Positions 1 to 12,171 of a stretch of DNA of 64,000 bases are shown in pieces. The notes under the pieces are model-generated. The model was given only the letters and a program-made list of their open reading frames with translations. It ran no database searches and was not told the origin of the DNA. Source of the stretch: Odiellus spinosus. Taxonomy: Eukaryota > Arthropoda > Arachnida > Opiliones > Phalangiidae. Numbering within the stretch: the first letter of the stretch is position 1; each line of letters starts with the position of its first letter. The DNA lies in NCBI GenBank assembly GCA_963920705.1, contig OY987228.1:17492565-17556564 (forward strand). The letters run 5' to 3'. The translations under genes were made by a program, and so were the position numbers.

Positions 1-1964
1 TTCACATCATTACGCTATACTTATCAACTCCAGAGAATCACGAAAGTAGTTCAGACTCAAAACACGAACAATTTCACGACTTTTCATTATAGTTACTATA
101 ATTAATATCTAAGTAGACTGAAGTCATGATAATTAAGTACTATAGTGTCAATTACTAATGCTCCAAAATGTTATATTAATTACAGTAACTATAGGTATAG
201 CAAATTACATTCGTCAGAGTCTAAAAGTATACAAATTTCATTATTCTTAAAAGCCCAACTCGGGCGTTCCGACACGAATTTTTTCTGTCGCTGTAATTTT
301 TTCTGTGGCATATGTATATATATTTTGAATCGAATTTTAACGATTTTTCCGCAAATGTTACTGAAATTTCATTTGGAACCCATGAAATTCCGTGACAGCA
401 TTACTTTAAATTTAGCCCATTCTACATAAATTTAAATACTTCCATAATAAAACCAAAAATAAGCTGTCTGATTATTTAAATCAAAATGTAGTAGAATTTT
501 CCCTTATCACACGCATCTGTTGGCTTTTAAAGGTTCAACGATACTTCGGCATATATATTGTTTTATATCGAAACCATATTTTCACTTCTCCCTCTCTCCA
601 TTTTTTAAAAATATTTATAAAATTAGGGTTGAATGGTTGACGTTTAATGACTTAACGGGCGATTACGTAAAGACAAAAACACGCCTGTATATACCGCGTA
701 AAACATTAAGAAATAAATGCTACCGAACGTAGTAAATTTAGCTTAACTTCCCAGACAACTTCGTCATCTTTGACGACAAACGTATCATAAAATTTTTGGT
801 AGACAAAAGCGACTACGCAGTATATAGGCATTCCTAAATATGGAGACAGGGTCTGGGTAAAAAAAATATGAAATTACGCGCCGCTATCGAACGCCGACGA
901 CGATAAGCTTTAAATCGTTATATTTACCGCGTGGTTCTACAAAAAAATATGACTGAATCACATTCTTTAACACGGTTTACCAAAAGTTAATATTTATCTT
1001 GGCGAGAAAAGTATTCTAAAATTTATGTGAAATCAGTACAGATTTTTAAATTCAGTCAAAACTTATTGCAGAAAAGTGATTAACGTCCACTAGCCTGAAG
1101 GTAATCGTGTGTAATAAGGAATAAATATGTCATTTAGTACAAAAAATGTATCTAAAAAGTGGTAAATTGCCAATCAAATCTCGTCTTTTTAGGTAATTAT
1201 ATATTCCAATATTATAAATACAAGCGGCAAGCCCCCAAAAGGTGGCGCCACATTTCCCATAAAAAATCGGCGTCAATTCAAGCAAACGTAATTGTTTCAT
1301 GAATATTCAGAGATTTTTGGCAAGTGTCCGACCCCCTCATTGCATGACGGTGCGTGGGGTATAGAAATCTAAAAGTAATGTCCCCTCAGTGCATGGTCAC
1401 CCTGCTGAAGTGTAATTGGAAGGTTTCTAATTCTTTCCTGTAGTGTCAGTTCAAGCTTAGCTAGTTATGACGTAAAATCATAAACTGGCTGATGGAATTC
1501 TACAGTAATGAATAACAACCTCGTGAATAATATACTTATATCACGAAAAAATATAAATTTATGGTAATACGTTAACAGTAAATATTATAAAAAAAGTAAA
1601 AAGAGCTAGTGATAAAAAATTGTGGGTCATTAACGTTCATTGAAGCATTCGCGAAAATCGCCGTCAAAGGCACAAATGCCATTAATAACGCAAACAGAAC
1701 ACCATATAGAACACAAAATAGTTCGAAGTAAAGCAAAAACTGAATAGGAAAAATTGTTTTTCTTAAGTCTATATAGATTATTATTCCAAGATTCATATAA
1801 AATGATTAAATTTATTATCTTAAATCCATAACTTTAATTGCATAAGTGTGATACTAGAGTATAAGAAGTATATAAAGCAACGTTATTGTTTCTCAGGCAA
1901 TTTTTCATGAGAATGCTAAACAAAAGATGTTTAACTTATGAAACCAACAAGATATAATCTTTCG
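1..1964. other. AT-rich non-coding stretch, no gene seen
   Basis: Only short chance frames of under 100 codons occur, with no recognisable protein. A perfect 10-bp palindrome GTGGCGCCAC lies at 1242-1251. I see no tandem repeat, RNA gene or transposon end here. Confidence 0.6.
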
Positions 1965-1971
1965 GTTATAC

Positions 1972-2290
1972 CGGAAGCCGATGAAATCCTCCTTTGAAGT
2001 CTACTACTCCAATGTTCCATATAGCTCTCCTCTCTGTATGGGTAAAATTCCCAATTTTACGAGATCTGAGGGGTCCTACTTCATACCCCCCTGTCTACGG
2101 AAAATTGGAAATTCTCATTTGGTTGACGAACTCCAAGATTGTTAGAGATATTCGTTGGACGAACTCCCGCTCCGAAAATATCTACCGTTAGGAGGCGTAC
2201 GAATCGTGATTTTTGAGACTAACCCATACAGAGAGGGGCAGACAAGACCCGAGAGTAATAGACTTCAAAGGAGGGTTTCATCGGCTTCTG
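1972..2290 (-). mobile_element. MITE family A, copy 1 (7-bp TSD)
   Basis: This short non-autonomous DNA element is bounded by long imperfect terminal inverted repeats: left CGGAAGCCGATGAAATCCTC, right ending in GGTTTCATCGGCTTCTG. The seven bases GTTATAC occur immediately before (1965-1971) and after (2291-2297) it, which is a clean target-site duplication. The body is shared with three other copies in the window at 7.4, 39.3 and 44.7 kb. This copy and the 44.7-kb copy run opposite to the other two, and the strand given is relative to those two. It has a short internal gap compared with the others and is the most diverged. No transposase is encoded. The superfamily is uncertain because a 7-bp duplication is unusual; P-like, Dada-like and hAT-like origins are all possible. 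Confidence 0.9.
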
Positions 2291-2297
2291 GTTATAC

Positions 2298-3011
2298 TAT
2301 AGGTTAAAATATTTGATACTTTTAATAGTTCACAACGAATTACCGGTTTTTATCACAAAGCATTCGATCATAAAAATATGGCTATTCAATTCCACTATCT
2401 ATAGACCTACAAAATTCGGTAGGAAAAAAATGTTCTTGGAAAACATGGCTTCTCTTTTCTTAAAAGATAAAAACAATAAAATCCAGTATCATTTTCTCGA
2501 AAAAAAAAAAAGTATATATTTATTTCAAAGGCGGAAATTTCTATCGAATTATATATACTCCCTAATATAATGTTTCTTCTTTGAACGCTCATTAATTTCT
2601 AATTAGAAAGATTCTTTTTTGTTTCTTTTTTATTCCAAGACTAAAAGAGGCGTCCATTTCCGTTGGTCGGTTTGACGACAAATTTCGCATTTTTAAAGTA
2701 AGAATCATCATCAAAGTGGTGATTAAGAAAGATTAAAAAATATTTGATATACCTAACTCATTTTTATTACAGTACTGTAATTTGATATTTAATAATAATA
2801 TATGAATTTTTTTACCATTTATATTAACTAAACAATGATCAAATTAAAATGGTACATAAAAAATTAAACATTAACTGAACCGCGTCCTCATTAACCCGTA
2901 ATAGTAATAATAATAAAAAAAGATGAATTTTAAAGATTAAATTGAACATTTCTTGACTAAAAAATATAAAAATTATTTTAGCTCTCTCACTCTCAAGTTC
3001 AATATACTCAT
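2298..3011. other. AT-rich non-coding gap
   Basis: There are no supported features. The stretch has simple A/T runs and two overlapping short open frames on opposite strands near 2.3-2.6 kb that look like chance. Confidence 0.55.
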
Positions 3012-3015
3012 TTAA

Positions 3016-3684
3016 AGGGTTAGTATCACATTAAATTAAATAAAAAATACCGTACACTTCGGCCGAAATCCAAAATCTACTGGAAATTGCCATAAAAACC
3101 CTCAACATTCTATGGGAAAAGAATGTAAAACCCTCAAAATTCTATGGGAAAAGAACATAAAACCCTCAAAATTTCTACGGGAAATTATCAGAAACTCTCG
3201 AAATTCTATGGTAAATGAACATAAAACCCTTAAAATTCTACGGGAAATGAACATAAAACCCTTAAAATTCTATGGGAAATGAACATAAAACCCTCAAAAT
3301 TTCTACGGGAATTATAATAGAAAGCCTCAAACTTTCTACGAGAAATTATCATAAAATCCCCAAAATTTTTAATTATCATAGAAAACCCTAAAATATCTAA
3401 GGAAAACTAACATTGAAATACCCAAATCTCTTAGGAAAATTAACAAAGAAATTTCAAATCCCTTGAAATTAGTTTTGAAATCTTTAAATTTCGAAATATG
3501 CACGTGTCTGACGGCTACGTGTTGTGGTTATTCCACATACAAAAATTGATATTCAAATTGCAGAATTTTACCTATCTGATGATGTCATAGCAGTGTGGGA
3601 AAGTATGCAAATATCCGGCGAACAATATATTGTTCTTCATTACTCTATCATAGTCGTCCTAATTCAAAGTTTGATGCTAACCCT
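3016..3684. mobile_element. TTAA-flanked MITE (family I) carrying an internal minisatellite
   Basis: The left end reads AGGGTTAGTATCA and the right end is the inverse of AGGGTTAGCATCA, so 12 of 13 terminal bases match. Both ends abut TTAA (3012-3015 and 3685-3688), the expected target duplication. TTAA plus termini starting purine-purine-G is the known signature of Kolobok transposons; piggyBac also uses TTAA but usually begins CCC. No coding capacity is visible, so this is non-autonomous. More than half of the element is a degenerate tandem array. Only one copy occurs in the window, so the boundaries rest on the inverted repeat and duplication alone. Confidence 0.65.
3078..3475. repeat. Degenerate minisatellite, unit about 33-36 bp
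   Basis: About eleven diverged units have the pattern CATAAAACCCTCAAAATTCT followed by AYGGGAAAWKAA. Early units are well conserved and the last three or four (after about 3,340) decay strongly. The array lies wholly inside the TTAA-bounded element at 3016-3684, so it is the element's core and not a separate host satellite. Confidence 0.85.
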
Positions 3685-3688
3685 TTAA

Positions 3689-5468
3689 AATTAACTACGA
3701 TATAGCTTTCTACATAAAAGCACGAATGGAACTATCTGTGAATCATATTATAGCATCTATAAAACACAACACGTCCATTGTATAATAACTACATAATGAA
3801 AGGAAAAAAAGAGAGATAGGGCAAATATGCATATAGAAAAACTAAGCACAAAAGAATACGCTATTAAAAAATATTCCTTAATGACTGCCTTAATTCCAAC
3901 TAAAAACTCATATACTTAGACGTAATTTTTCATCGCAATATCACGAAACTTCAGGGTTAGGGTTAAACAAGATGGTAAAGATTCAGTTTAAATTCCATTG
4001 AAAAAAAGGCTTATCAAAATTTATACCATGTACCTCTTATAACATTTTCGCTATTCCCCTCTTAACATAAAATGAGAATCCAAAAATCTCCCACGCTAAA
4101 TTCCCTTACCCCATTTTATTTCTCCAATGTCTCTCTCTCATCAAGTCGTATACCATCAGAATCAATTCAAAGTTGCAGTAAAAACAAAGCTAACGACTCC
4201 ATTGCATCTTTGATACAATTTGTTACAAATATAGAACGAAACCTAACATTGCCGCGATGTTTCCCGTGACTGATATTAACCGTAGCTTTAGGGGGCCTTT
4301 GCTGACACACATAACTAATTACTCTTTACTGGGCTTGAATTATTACTTATTATTATAGGAAAAATGGGGGAGGAGAAGAAGTAGTGGTATATAATACAAC
4401 CGTTCAACAAATTGGAACCAATTAAGTTACGTTAGGGGAAGGTAAAAAACAGGGTACAAAGTATACCCTGATTTAACTAGGTATAAGCGTTATACTTCAT
4501 TGAAGATAATTTTGCACATTAACGAAAGGTTTACGCGGAATAATACACAATGTTAATTATTATGAGATGTAAAAGTAGTTTTTGCAACTTTATATCATAA
4601 TTAAGTATATAGATACAGTTTTAAAAATAATCTAACCACCATGGAAGCGCCATCTGCTTCCCTGGCTTTTGACTGGCGTCACCCTATACTATCCATTTTT
4701 CTCCACTGTAGTTCTATTTACAAGAAAGAGCGGTAAAATAGGGTGCCTATGCCCACCCATGTACCCTTCCCCTTATCCCTTATTCTCGTATACGGATTGT
4801 CGTGAAACAATAAAAGGCAAAGAAATATGTCATCGCGTTGGGGCTCGCCTCTTTATAAAAGTAATAATTGGGAGGCTCATCAACTTCTATATATTTTCAT
4901 GGTCACCAACATTAACTACTTTTATTCCTATACGATTTAACATTTTGTATTACTACGCGTCAAACATTCCCTTCGATGAAAACTCTTCTTGAACGAAACT
5001 ACGGGCAAAATCACCACGTTTACAGAGTGTACGAAACTAGGGTCTCTAATTATCTTGAGGATTTTATTTCTAGTGGGGAAAGGGTTATCTAGTTTTAAAG
5101 AGCGTTGGAAACACAATGAATATGGTTAGAACTGTGACGCGTGTCTTCTTAAAATAAAAGGGGTGAGTGCGTGGGAAGGCAATCTAGGAGAGAAAACTTT
5201 GCAACTATTTTCTATCCCCGTTAGTTATCTTCGTTCAAAGATATTTTCCTATATAATACTAGTAAATAATAACCAAAAAGATTATTTTTGTCAGCTTATC
5301 AAAACTTTCTTCGCTTATATATGTACGCGTTCAGCACCATGTTATTTCTCGGTTCAAGGCAAAATGGTGACAGGTTTTTAATAACAATCGCCACCGGCTA
5401 AGAATCGTCAAAATTTTGGGTTTTTCATCTATCTCTGATAATAAGAAACTTTTTGGGAATATTTACAA
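3689..5468. other. Non-coding stretch, no gene seen
   Basis: Frames reach at most 107 codons (near 4.7-5.0 kb) and match nothing I recognise. A good start context CACCATGG at 4637-4644 opens only 31 codons. Two telomere-like units (AGGGTTAGGGTTAA) occur at 3953-3966, too few to be an interstitial telomere block. Confidence 0.55.
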
Positions 5469-5489
5469 TTAAAGGAATATATGGGAAAG

Positions 5490-6661
5490 TCAATAAATAC
5501 GCGGGAAAGTTAAAGAAATACGCGGGAAAGTTAAAGAAATACGCGGGAAAGTTAAAGAAATACGCGGGAAAGTTAAAGAAATACGCGGGAAAGTTAAAGA
5601 AATACGCGGGAAAGTTAAAGAAATACGCGGGAAAGTTAAAGAAATACGCGGGAAAGTTAAAGAAATACGCGGGAAAGTTAAAGAAATACGCGGGAAAGTT
5701 AAAGAAATACGCGGGAAAGTTAAAGAAATACGCGGGAAAGTTAAAGAAATACGCGGGAAAGTTAAAGAAATACGCGGGAAAGTTAAAGAAATGCGCGGGA
5801 AAGTTAAAGAAATGCGCGGGAAAGTTAAAGAAATGCGCGGGAAAGTTAAAGAAATGCGCGGGAAAGTTAAAGAAATGCGCGGGAAAGTTAAAGAAATGCG
5901 CGGGAAAGTTAAAGAAATGCGCGGGAAAGTTAAAGAAATGCGCGGGAAAGTTAAAGAAATGCGCGGGAAAGTTAAAGAAATACGCGGGAAAGTTAAAGAA
6001 ATACGCGGGAAAGTTAAAGAAATACGCGGGAAAGTTAAAGAAATACGCGGGAAAGTTAAAGAAATACGCGGGAAAGTTAAAGAAATACGCGGGAAAGTTA
6101 AAGAAATACGCGGGAAAGTTAAAGAAATACGCGGGAAAGTTAAAGAAATACGCGGGAAAGTTAAAGAAATACGCGGGAAAGTTAAAGAAATACGCGGGAA
6201 AGTTAAAGAAATACGCGGGAAAGTTAAAGAAATACGCGGGAAAGTTAAAGAAATACGCGGGAAAGTTAAAGAAATACGCGGGAAAGTTAAAGAAATACGC
6301 GGGAAAGTTAAAGAAATACGCGGGAAAGTTAAAGAAATACGCGGGAAAGTTAAAGAAATACGCGGGAAAGTTAAAGAAATACGCGGGAAAGTTAAAGAAA
6401 TACGCGGGAAAGTTAAAGAAATACGCGGGAAAGTTAAAGAAATACGCGGGAAAGTTAAAGAAATACGCGGGAAAGTTAAAGAAATACGCGGGAAAGTTAA
6501 AGAAATACGCGGGAAAGTTAAAGAAATACGCGGGAAAGTTAAAGAAATACGCGGGAAAGTTAAAGAAATACGCGGGAAAGTTAAAGAAATACGCGGGAAA
6601 GTTAAAGAAATACGCGGGAAAGTTAAAGAAATACGCGGGAAAGTTAAAGAAATACGCGGGA
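5490..6661. repeat. Homogeneous 21-bp minisatellite, about 55 units, with E2F-type sites
   Basis: The unit is 21 bp, with core TACGCGGGAAAGTTAAAG preceded by AAA. About 55 consecutive copies are practically identical. The only variant seen is TAC to TGC, present in nine adjacent units (about 5789-5977). Because the unit is a multiple of three and stop-free in several frames, it creates long open frames on both strands (417, 357, 440 and 402 codons); these are artefacts and not genes. Each unit contains GCGGGAAA, the canonical E2F/DP recognition motif. The spacing is two helical turns, so sites fall on one face of the DNA. Purines make up 16 of 21 bases on the plus strand. The uniformity implies recent expansion. 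Confidence 0.97.
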
Positions 6662-7398
6662 ATGTGGTCAAAATATATGATGACTGTACGGATTTCATAT
6701 TTATGAAAATAGTAAATATGAGGAAAATTGGTAAGGCTCAAAAACACGTGGCAGAGTCACGAAAACTCACGGAAAAATTACAAAGATACGGGAAATTACG
6801 AAAATTGATTGAAATCGCGCTAAAACTGAGTATTATTTTTATTATATATTTTTTTTTCAAATAGTTAAAAGTCATGGGGATATTTAAAATTATATCCATA
6901 AAGTTGTTAAAAATATCCATAAATTTATTTATAACGAAAAGAACCGAAAAAATTCGAAGTCATGATATTATTTCTCAACTAGTCATGGAAATGTATCTAT
7001 TTATACATCAAAGCCACATGTCATTAAAGATTTGTGTATCTAGTTTGAGGGTTGAGTGTAATTGTACCGATATTGATTCCACAGCTAACTTATCCCACTT
7101 TTGATATGAAAAATGCTTTAATATCAACATTGCCTTTTTTTAAACATATACCAAGACTGAGTTCTAGTTACATATATAGATGTAATAATTATTAAAACAA
7201 AATAATGGATTCTTATCACGCTCCCCAATGAAATGTTTATAGTCTAAATAATGTTGTTGAATAAATTAAGCCAGCGCAATATGATACCATGCACCGGTAA
7301 AAATGACCGTTTATATAAAACAACATGAAGTTTCAAGTCCGCAGCGTTCACTATTTATTTTTCTATACTTATTTCTAGAATATATCATTATTTCAATA
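6662..7398. other. Non-coding flank of the minisatellite
   Basis: The first 150 bases hold decayed look-alikes of the unit (for example GATACGGGAAATTACGAAAA near 6785-6804), suggesting the array arose from local sequence. No gene is seen. Confidence 0.5.
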
Positions 7399-7405
7399 TT
7401 ATCAT

Positions 7406-7748
7406 CAGAAGCCGATGAAACCCTCCTTTGAAGTCTATTACTCCCAGGTCTTGTCTACCCCTCTCTGTATGGGTTAGTTTCAAAAAGCGCGATTCGTACG
7501 CCTCCTAACGGTAGATATTTTCGGAGCGGGAGTTCGTCGAGCGAATATCTCTAGCAGCCTTGGAGTTCCTCAAAAAAAAAAAAACGTCGTCGTTTGTGGA
7601 GAGAGAGAATTTCCAATTTTCCGTAGACAGGGGGCATGAAGTAGGACCCCTCCGATCTCGTAAAATTGGGAATTTTACCCATACAGAGAGGAGCGCTATA
7701 TCGAACATTAGAGTAGTAGACTTCAAAGGAGGGTTTCATCTACTTCTG
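7406..7748 (+). mobile_element. MITE family A, copy 2 (7-bp TSD)
   Basis: The left end is CAGAAGCCGATGAAACCCTC and the right end is its near-inverse (TTTCATCTACTTCTG). The flanks TTATCAT (7399-7405) and TTATCAC (7749-7755) match at six of seven bases, so the duplication has aged slightly. The interior is shared with the copies at 2.0, 39.3 and 44.7 kb, in the same orientation as the 39.3-kb copy. Subterminal blocks around ACCCATACAGAGAGG also appear inverted near the other end, lengthening the fold. A run of 12 A residues inside (7569-7580) is a length-variable site. Open frames across it are by-products of the repeat. Confidence 0.92.
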
Positions 7749-7755
7749 TTATCAC

Positions 7756-8587
7756 TAATATATTTCTTATTTAAATATATATTAATATATGAAAGTTGTA
7801 ACGACCCGTGATATATCGTTTAACCGTCGTTTAAATTTCAACTATCGCCAGGGTTCTCACGTTTCCTAACGCGTCAAAACGTCTATAATATGTCAAGCAG
7901 TACAATAGATAAAGATTTTGAGGGGATGAAGTATGGTCAAAATAATGGTGTTAGGCCTAAATAGAAAATCCGTCTGCTATAGTTCGATTATTTGGAATCG
8001 AGCGTGTCTGATTTTCAAACCGCCAATTTCGTATCACGTTTATGTATGTATACCTTGTCACCTGTCAAATTGTCTATTAAATACATAAAAAATAACCGAA
8101 AAAAAAATATCAAAATTCTCGTAGCCCGCGGATAACATCTGGAATCGTACGAGACTCGAATGTCTGATCGCGAGAAAGGAAAACATTGAATGAAATCTAC
8201 AATTTTTACTCTGGAAATTTATAATTTGATCTCAAAATAAAGTAATCATATATAGAGATGAATAATTCAGACATCCACTTAACAAGATTTTCTTCTTTTT
8301 TTATAGTTACCAATAAAGTGTTTAAAATTAAATCACCTGTCTCCTCTTTTTAACATAAAAAAGTTAACTTCATTTATATTAAATTTATTAACCATTGTTT
8401 TTAATTAATGAGACTGATATTAACACCGTGTTAATTAAAATAAATTAAATATTAACTATAGTAATTAATTTTTGCTTTTAACTATATACTGTAGAGAGAA
8501 GGGAATATATTAATTAAATTAATAAATATATAAATATAGTTAATTAAATCAGGATTCAGAGACAAATATAATGTTATTGGAAGCTTC
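7756..8587. other. AT-rich non-coding gap
   Basis: No gene or repeat boundary is found. Composition becomes very A+T-rich after about 8,280. Confidence 0.5.
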
Positions 8588-8806
8588 TTAATAACAGGTA
8601 TATGCTCATTGGTCGCTGACCTTTTAATACGAAGAAATTCAGGATATCTCTATTTTCCCAGCTAAGCCTATTTTCCCAGGTAAGTTTTAAATTTATTTCT
8701 AGTTTATTAATTGTTTGTATTTTTCTTTTACTGGTGGATTAGGCCTATTTAACCGACAAGGAATTGATAAAAAATAACTCGTGGTTAGGTTACATTCTCC
8801 CTTTAA
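8588..8806. mobile_element. Foldback MITE family B, copy 1 (truncated)
   Basis: Only the right half is present: the loop region, the CAGCTAAGCCTATTTTCC block, the GGTGGATTAGGCCTATTTAA block, and the terminus ACATTCTCCCT followed by TTAA (8803-8806). The left arm is missing. The loop portion (GCTCATTGGTCGCTGACC) is inverted relative to the copy at 35.0 kb, which is expected if the two arms of a foldback element can exchange. The match to the full copies at 24.7, 37.1 and 44.7 kb is clear over about 200 bases. Confidence 0.75.
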
Positions 8807-9770
8807 GAATGAATTTTTATAGACATTATTATTTATAATTTTTAATTGATGTTTTAAATGCTAATAAAAATCAATAATTAAAGTCTTTATATATTAAAAC
8901 TATTTAAAAACAGCTAATTGATTCTCACTTTTACGATATATGAATACTCGCAACGCAAAGTTTTATAAAAAAATATATATATATAAATATTTTAAAAAGA
9001 AATTAAAAATTTAAAAGCAATTTAGAAATATAATTTAGATAATTCGGTCATTTTAAGAGATATAGGAATATTACGGGTTTCAAAATCCCCCCCCCCCCCC
9101 CCTCATTTCTAGAAACGATTCGCCGAATTATACGTTCGCGTTTGCTTTTAAAAGGTGAATAGAGTTTAAACTAAGACGGGGGGAAGGAATATTCTATCAT
9201 ACCTCATTTATCCGAGAACATACCTTCATTAATTGTCGTTTCAAGTACAAATTTTAATATAGAAATTGTTGCTCTTTAATATCGAAACGTCGGGAGAGGG
9301 GTGGCGAATAAAGTATGGGGGGGGGGGGTTTGCCCCTCTTTCTCATACAGACAATCGTTTCTCCGCGGGTTCGCTAATGAAAATACGCGCCGGGCTCAAA
9401 TAATTGGAACCGAACTTGCCAGAGTTAACTGATTTTCGGCTATATATATGAAAGTATCCAAATATGCAAATTCTAAAATTGTAGATCGGGAAGACTCCTA
9501 CTACCGTCAATGGGGGTAAGTAAAGGGGGTGTTTATAACCGAAAGCGATAATCGCCCACCCCACTTAAACTATATTATCCCAAAACAAAACACCAAAGGC
9601 TGGACCATATGTGAAATTTCGAATGCAAAAATACCGTAAGATACTTTTTAAAAGAATTTATAATTAAATAATTATTAATTATAAATATGTATTGTTATAA
9701 ACTGGGTTTAAATTTTATTTATAAAATTTTATTAGATGTGAAATTTTCAATATAGTAATTGAAGATAGAA
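8807..9770. other. Non-coding gap with homopolymer runs
   Basis: It contains a run of about 16 C (9087-9102) and a run of about 10 G near 9,318. I recognise no protein in the short frames. Confidence 0.5.
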
Positions 9771-10300
9771 AATATTGCAATAGATTTTTTTTTAAATATT
9801 GCAATAGATTTTTTTTTAAATATTGCAATACATTTTTTTTTAAATATTGCAATACATTTTTTTTTAAATATTGCAATACATTTTTTTTAAATATTGCAAT
9901 AGATTTTTTTTTAAATATTGCAATAGATTTTTTTTAAATATTGCAATAGATTTTTTTTAAATATTGCAATAGATTTTTTTTAAAATATTGCAATAGATTT
10001 TTTTTTAAATATTGCAATAGATTTTTTTTTAAATACTGCAATAGATTTTTTTTTAAATATTGCAATAGATTTTTTTTTAAATATTGCAATAGATTTTTTT
10101 AAATATTGCAATAGAATTTTGTAAAATATCGCTATAGAATTTTGTAAAATATCGCTATAGAATTTTGTAAAATATCGCTATAGAATTTTGTAAATATCGC
10201 AATAGAATTTTGTAAAATATTGAAATGGAAATTTGAAAAATATTGAAATGGAAATTTGAAAAATATTGTAATACAAATTTGTAAAATATTGAAATAGAAA
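9771..10300. repeat. Minisatellite, unit 24-25 bp, with palindromic core TATTGCAATA
   Basis: About 15 units of TATTGCAATAGA plus a T8-T9 run and AAA are followed by four units with TATCGCTATAGAATTTTG and about four with TATTGAAATGGAAATTTG. Unit length wobbles by a base through the T run. Most units carry the perfect 10-bp palindrome TATTGCAATA. The three blocks in sequence show directional divergence along the array. No terminal inverted repeats or TTAA were found around it. Confidence 0.95.
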
Positions 10301-11088
10301 TTTAATTCTAATCTATAAGTTTATAAGAGCCTATTTAGTTTTAGGGTTTGTGGTCATGAACCACAGATGTCTGTATTTTAATTAATATGTTAAAAATATT
10401 TAATGTGTTAAATATAAAGGCCATTTTATAGTTTTTCAAGTATACTATGTAGTTTTCTTATATATATAAGAATTATTCAATTAAGTTGTCGAATCTAAAT
10501 AGCATTTGAAATTTAAACCCGAATTTTGTAAGTTAGATCTTTTTCGCATTCGTATAACTGATGATACAAGCGTATTAGATTCAGCGAGTCTAATAATTCG
10601 ATAGAACGAAGAGAGAGTCTATTTCCAAAACGAATTTTCGTGGAATGCGTGGGGTCCCACTCGGTCGGTCCAGAAATTTGTTCAGATAGACCCAATTAAT
10701 CGCTATTAGCCCAATCCCCGGGAAAAGGGGGATTCAAATCAAATTTGCCTTTAGAAGTTATTTAGCCCTGGGAGGATTATATACGTATATAGTGTACATT
10801 ACGTAAAGCCGTTAGATATTGAAAGGGTAAGGGTATATATAGTCTTGTTATTAAAATTTTCAACTCTACAGAGGTTTAGACGACGGCCCGTATACGCAAC
10901 CCACGAGAAACTCTCTAATGATAGGTTTGATAAAATTATATTGATAAAGGGAAGATGTGAAGGAAAATAAAATGAGTTTCACTAGAGTAAATGGCTTCTT
11001 AAACGACTAAATGAGTCTGATTATGAAATTAAGTAATCTAAAACTCTCCACGAATTCGGAACAATTCACCAGGGAAAAGCGTATACAA
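10301..11088. other. Non-coding gap
   Basis: There is no feature I can support. A 60-codon minus frame near 10.5-10.7 kb matches nothing known. Confidence 0.5.
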
Positions 11089-11291
11089 TAGTCCTGGTCG
11101 GTTTCCAAAACCGGAAGTCTAGAGACCCTCGCGAAAATTTTGGCGGGGAAAACTTTTGTCACGTGATCGTCCGCCATCTTTTTGTAGTGTGAAATTTTCG
11201 TCTTCTCTAGTGATCTGTTCTAGTGGAGAAGGACAGACTAACAACTTGAATTTGGTTTGTGGGAAATAAAATTAAAAATAGTCTGGCAGCC

Positions 11292-12160
11292 TGAGACGAG
11301 ACTTTCATAGTTAAGTTAAATATAAAGTTAATAGATAATAGGTACGTTGTCTAGGGGATAAATATAATAGTAATTGGAAAGCTATCTCATTAGTAACTAA
11401 TTAATATGACACAATTCGAACTAAAGTTATAAATAAAAGGTTTAATGATAATAATAAAATTAATGCTAGTAATTAAAACAAATTAAAACAATCGAACACT
11501 TAATTTGACTGGCTGGTCATTATACCCTTAATTTTGACTCACGGTTTTAACGCGTAGTGCGGTTGAAGTGGGGTAACGAGGCCTGTTGTAGATTTGGAGT
11601 TCTTATCATCATGGCACGATAGATGGTTGCGGTCCTCGTGGCGAGGCTTACCGGCTCCAGGAGTTTCGATCGCGAATCGCGGGATAATTTACCACAGCCG
11701 TGCTTTTCCGGTTACTCATTTAGAACTTAGGTTCTTTTTAACTCGTCCGGACTTAATTAATTACACGTGGCGCGTATTCATCTTCTTAAGTTCTTAACGT
11801 TATTGCCCGCGACCACTATATATTTTTTTAATTACCACGTACATGAACATCATGCATCCGCGAGAACACGTGGCTGACCTTTTTTTGGTCCGAGCCTCAG
11901 AGCGAGTTTTTTTTAGGGCGCGAGATTGCTCGCGTGATCTTATTGGAAACCAGTTTTTCCCTTTTTCTCTTGACAAAATGTTTCCTGTCAATCATCTTTT
12001 CAATGATTTCCCCCCCCCGCGTGGGTTTTTGACCAGCCAGGTGGTATTTGCCAGCCAGTTCAATAACAATACAATTCGACAAAATAAGAACGTTGGAAAT
12101 GTTTCTTCTATTTAACAGAAGTAAATAATCAAGGAGAAATTAGATGCTAAGTACGTTACA
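11292..12160 (-). repeat. 3' LTR of the Gypsy element
   Basis: This 869-bp direct repeat matches 18459-19328 almost perfectly. It starts TGAGACGAG and ends CGTTACA on the plus strand. Short open frames inside it are duplicated in the other LTR and are not genes. Confidence 0.97.
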
Positions 12161-12171
12161 CTCCTCCCGAC
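12161..12171 (-). other. Polypurine tract of the Gypsy element
   Basis: On the minus strand the sequence directly before the 3' LTR is GTCGGGAGGAG. A purine-rich run in this place normally primes plus-strand DNA synthesis. Confidence 0.7.

Noticed and set aside
5469-5482. TTAA followed by AGGAATATAT at the edge of the 21-bp satellite, possibly a transposon end
   Set aside because: No inverse partner next to TTAA was found on the far side of the array.
5425-6864. Four long open frames (357-440 codons) on both strands
   Set aside because: They only translate the 21-bp satellite, whose length is a multiple of three and whose unit lacks stops. The products are pure heptad copies with no unique sequence.
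5490-10300. Tandem arrays as possible CRISPR arrays
   Set aside because: There are no unique spacers and no cas-like genes, and the DNA looks eukaryotic.
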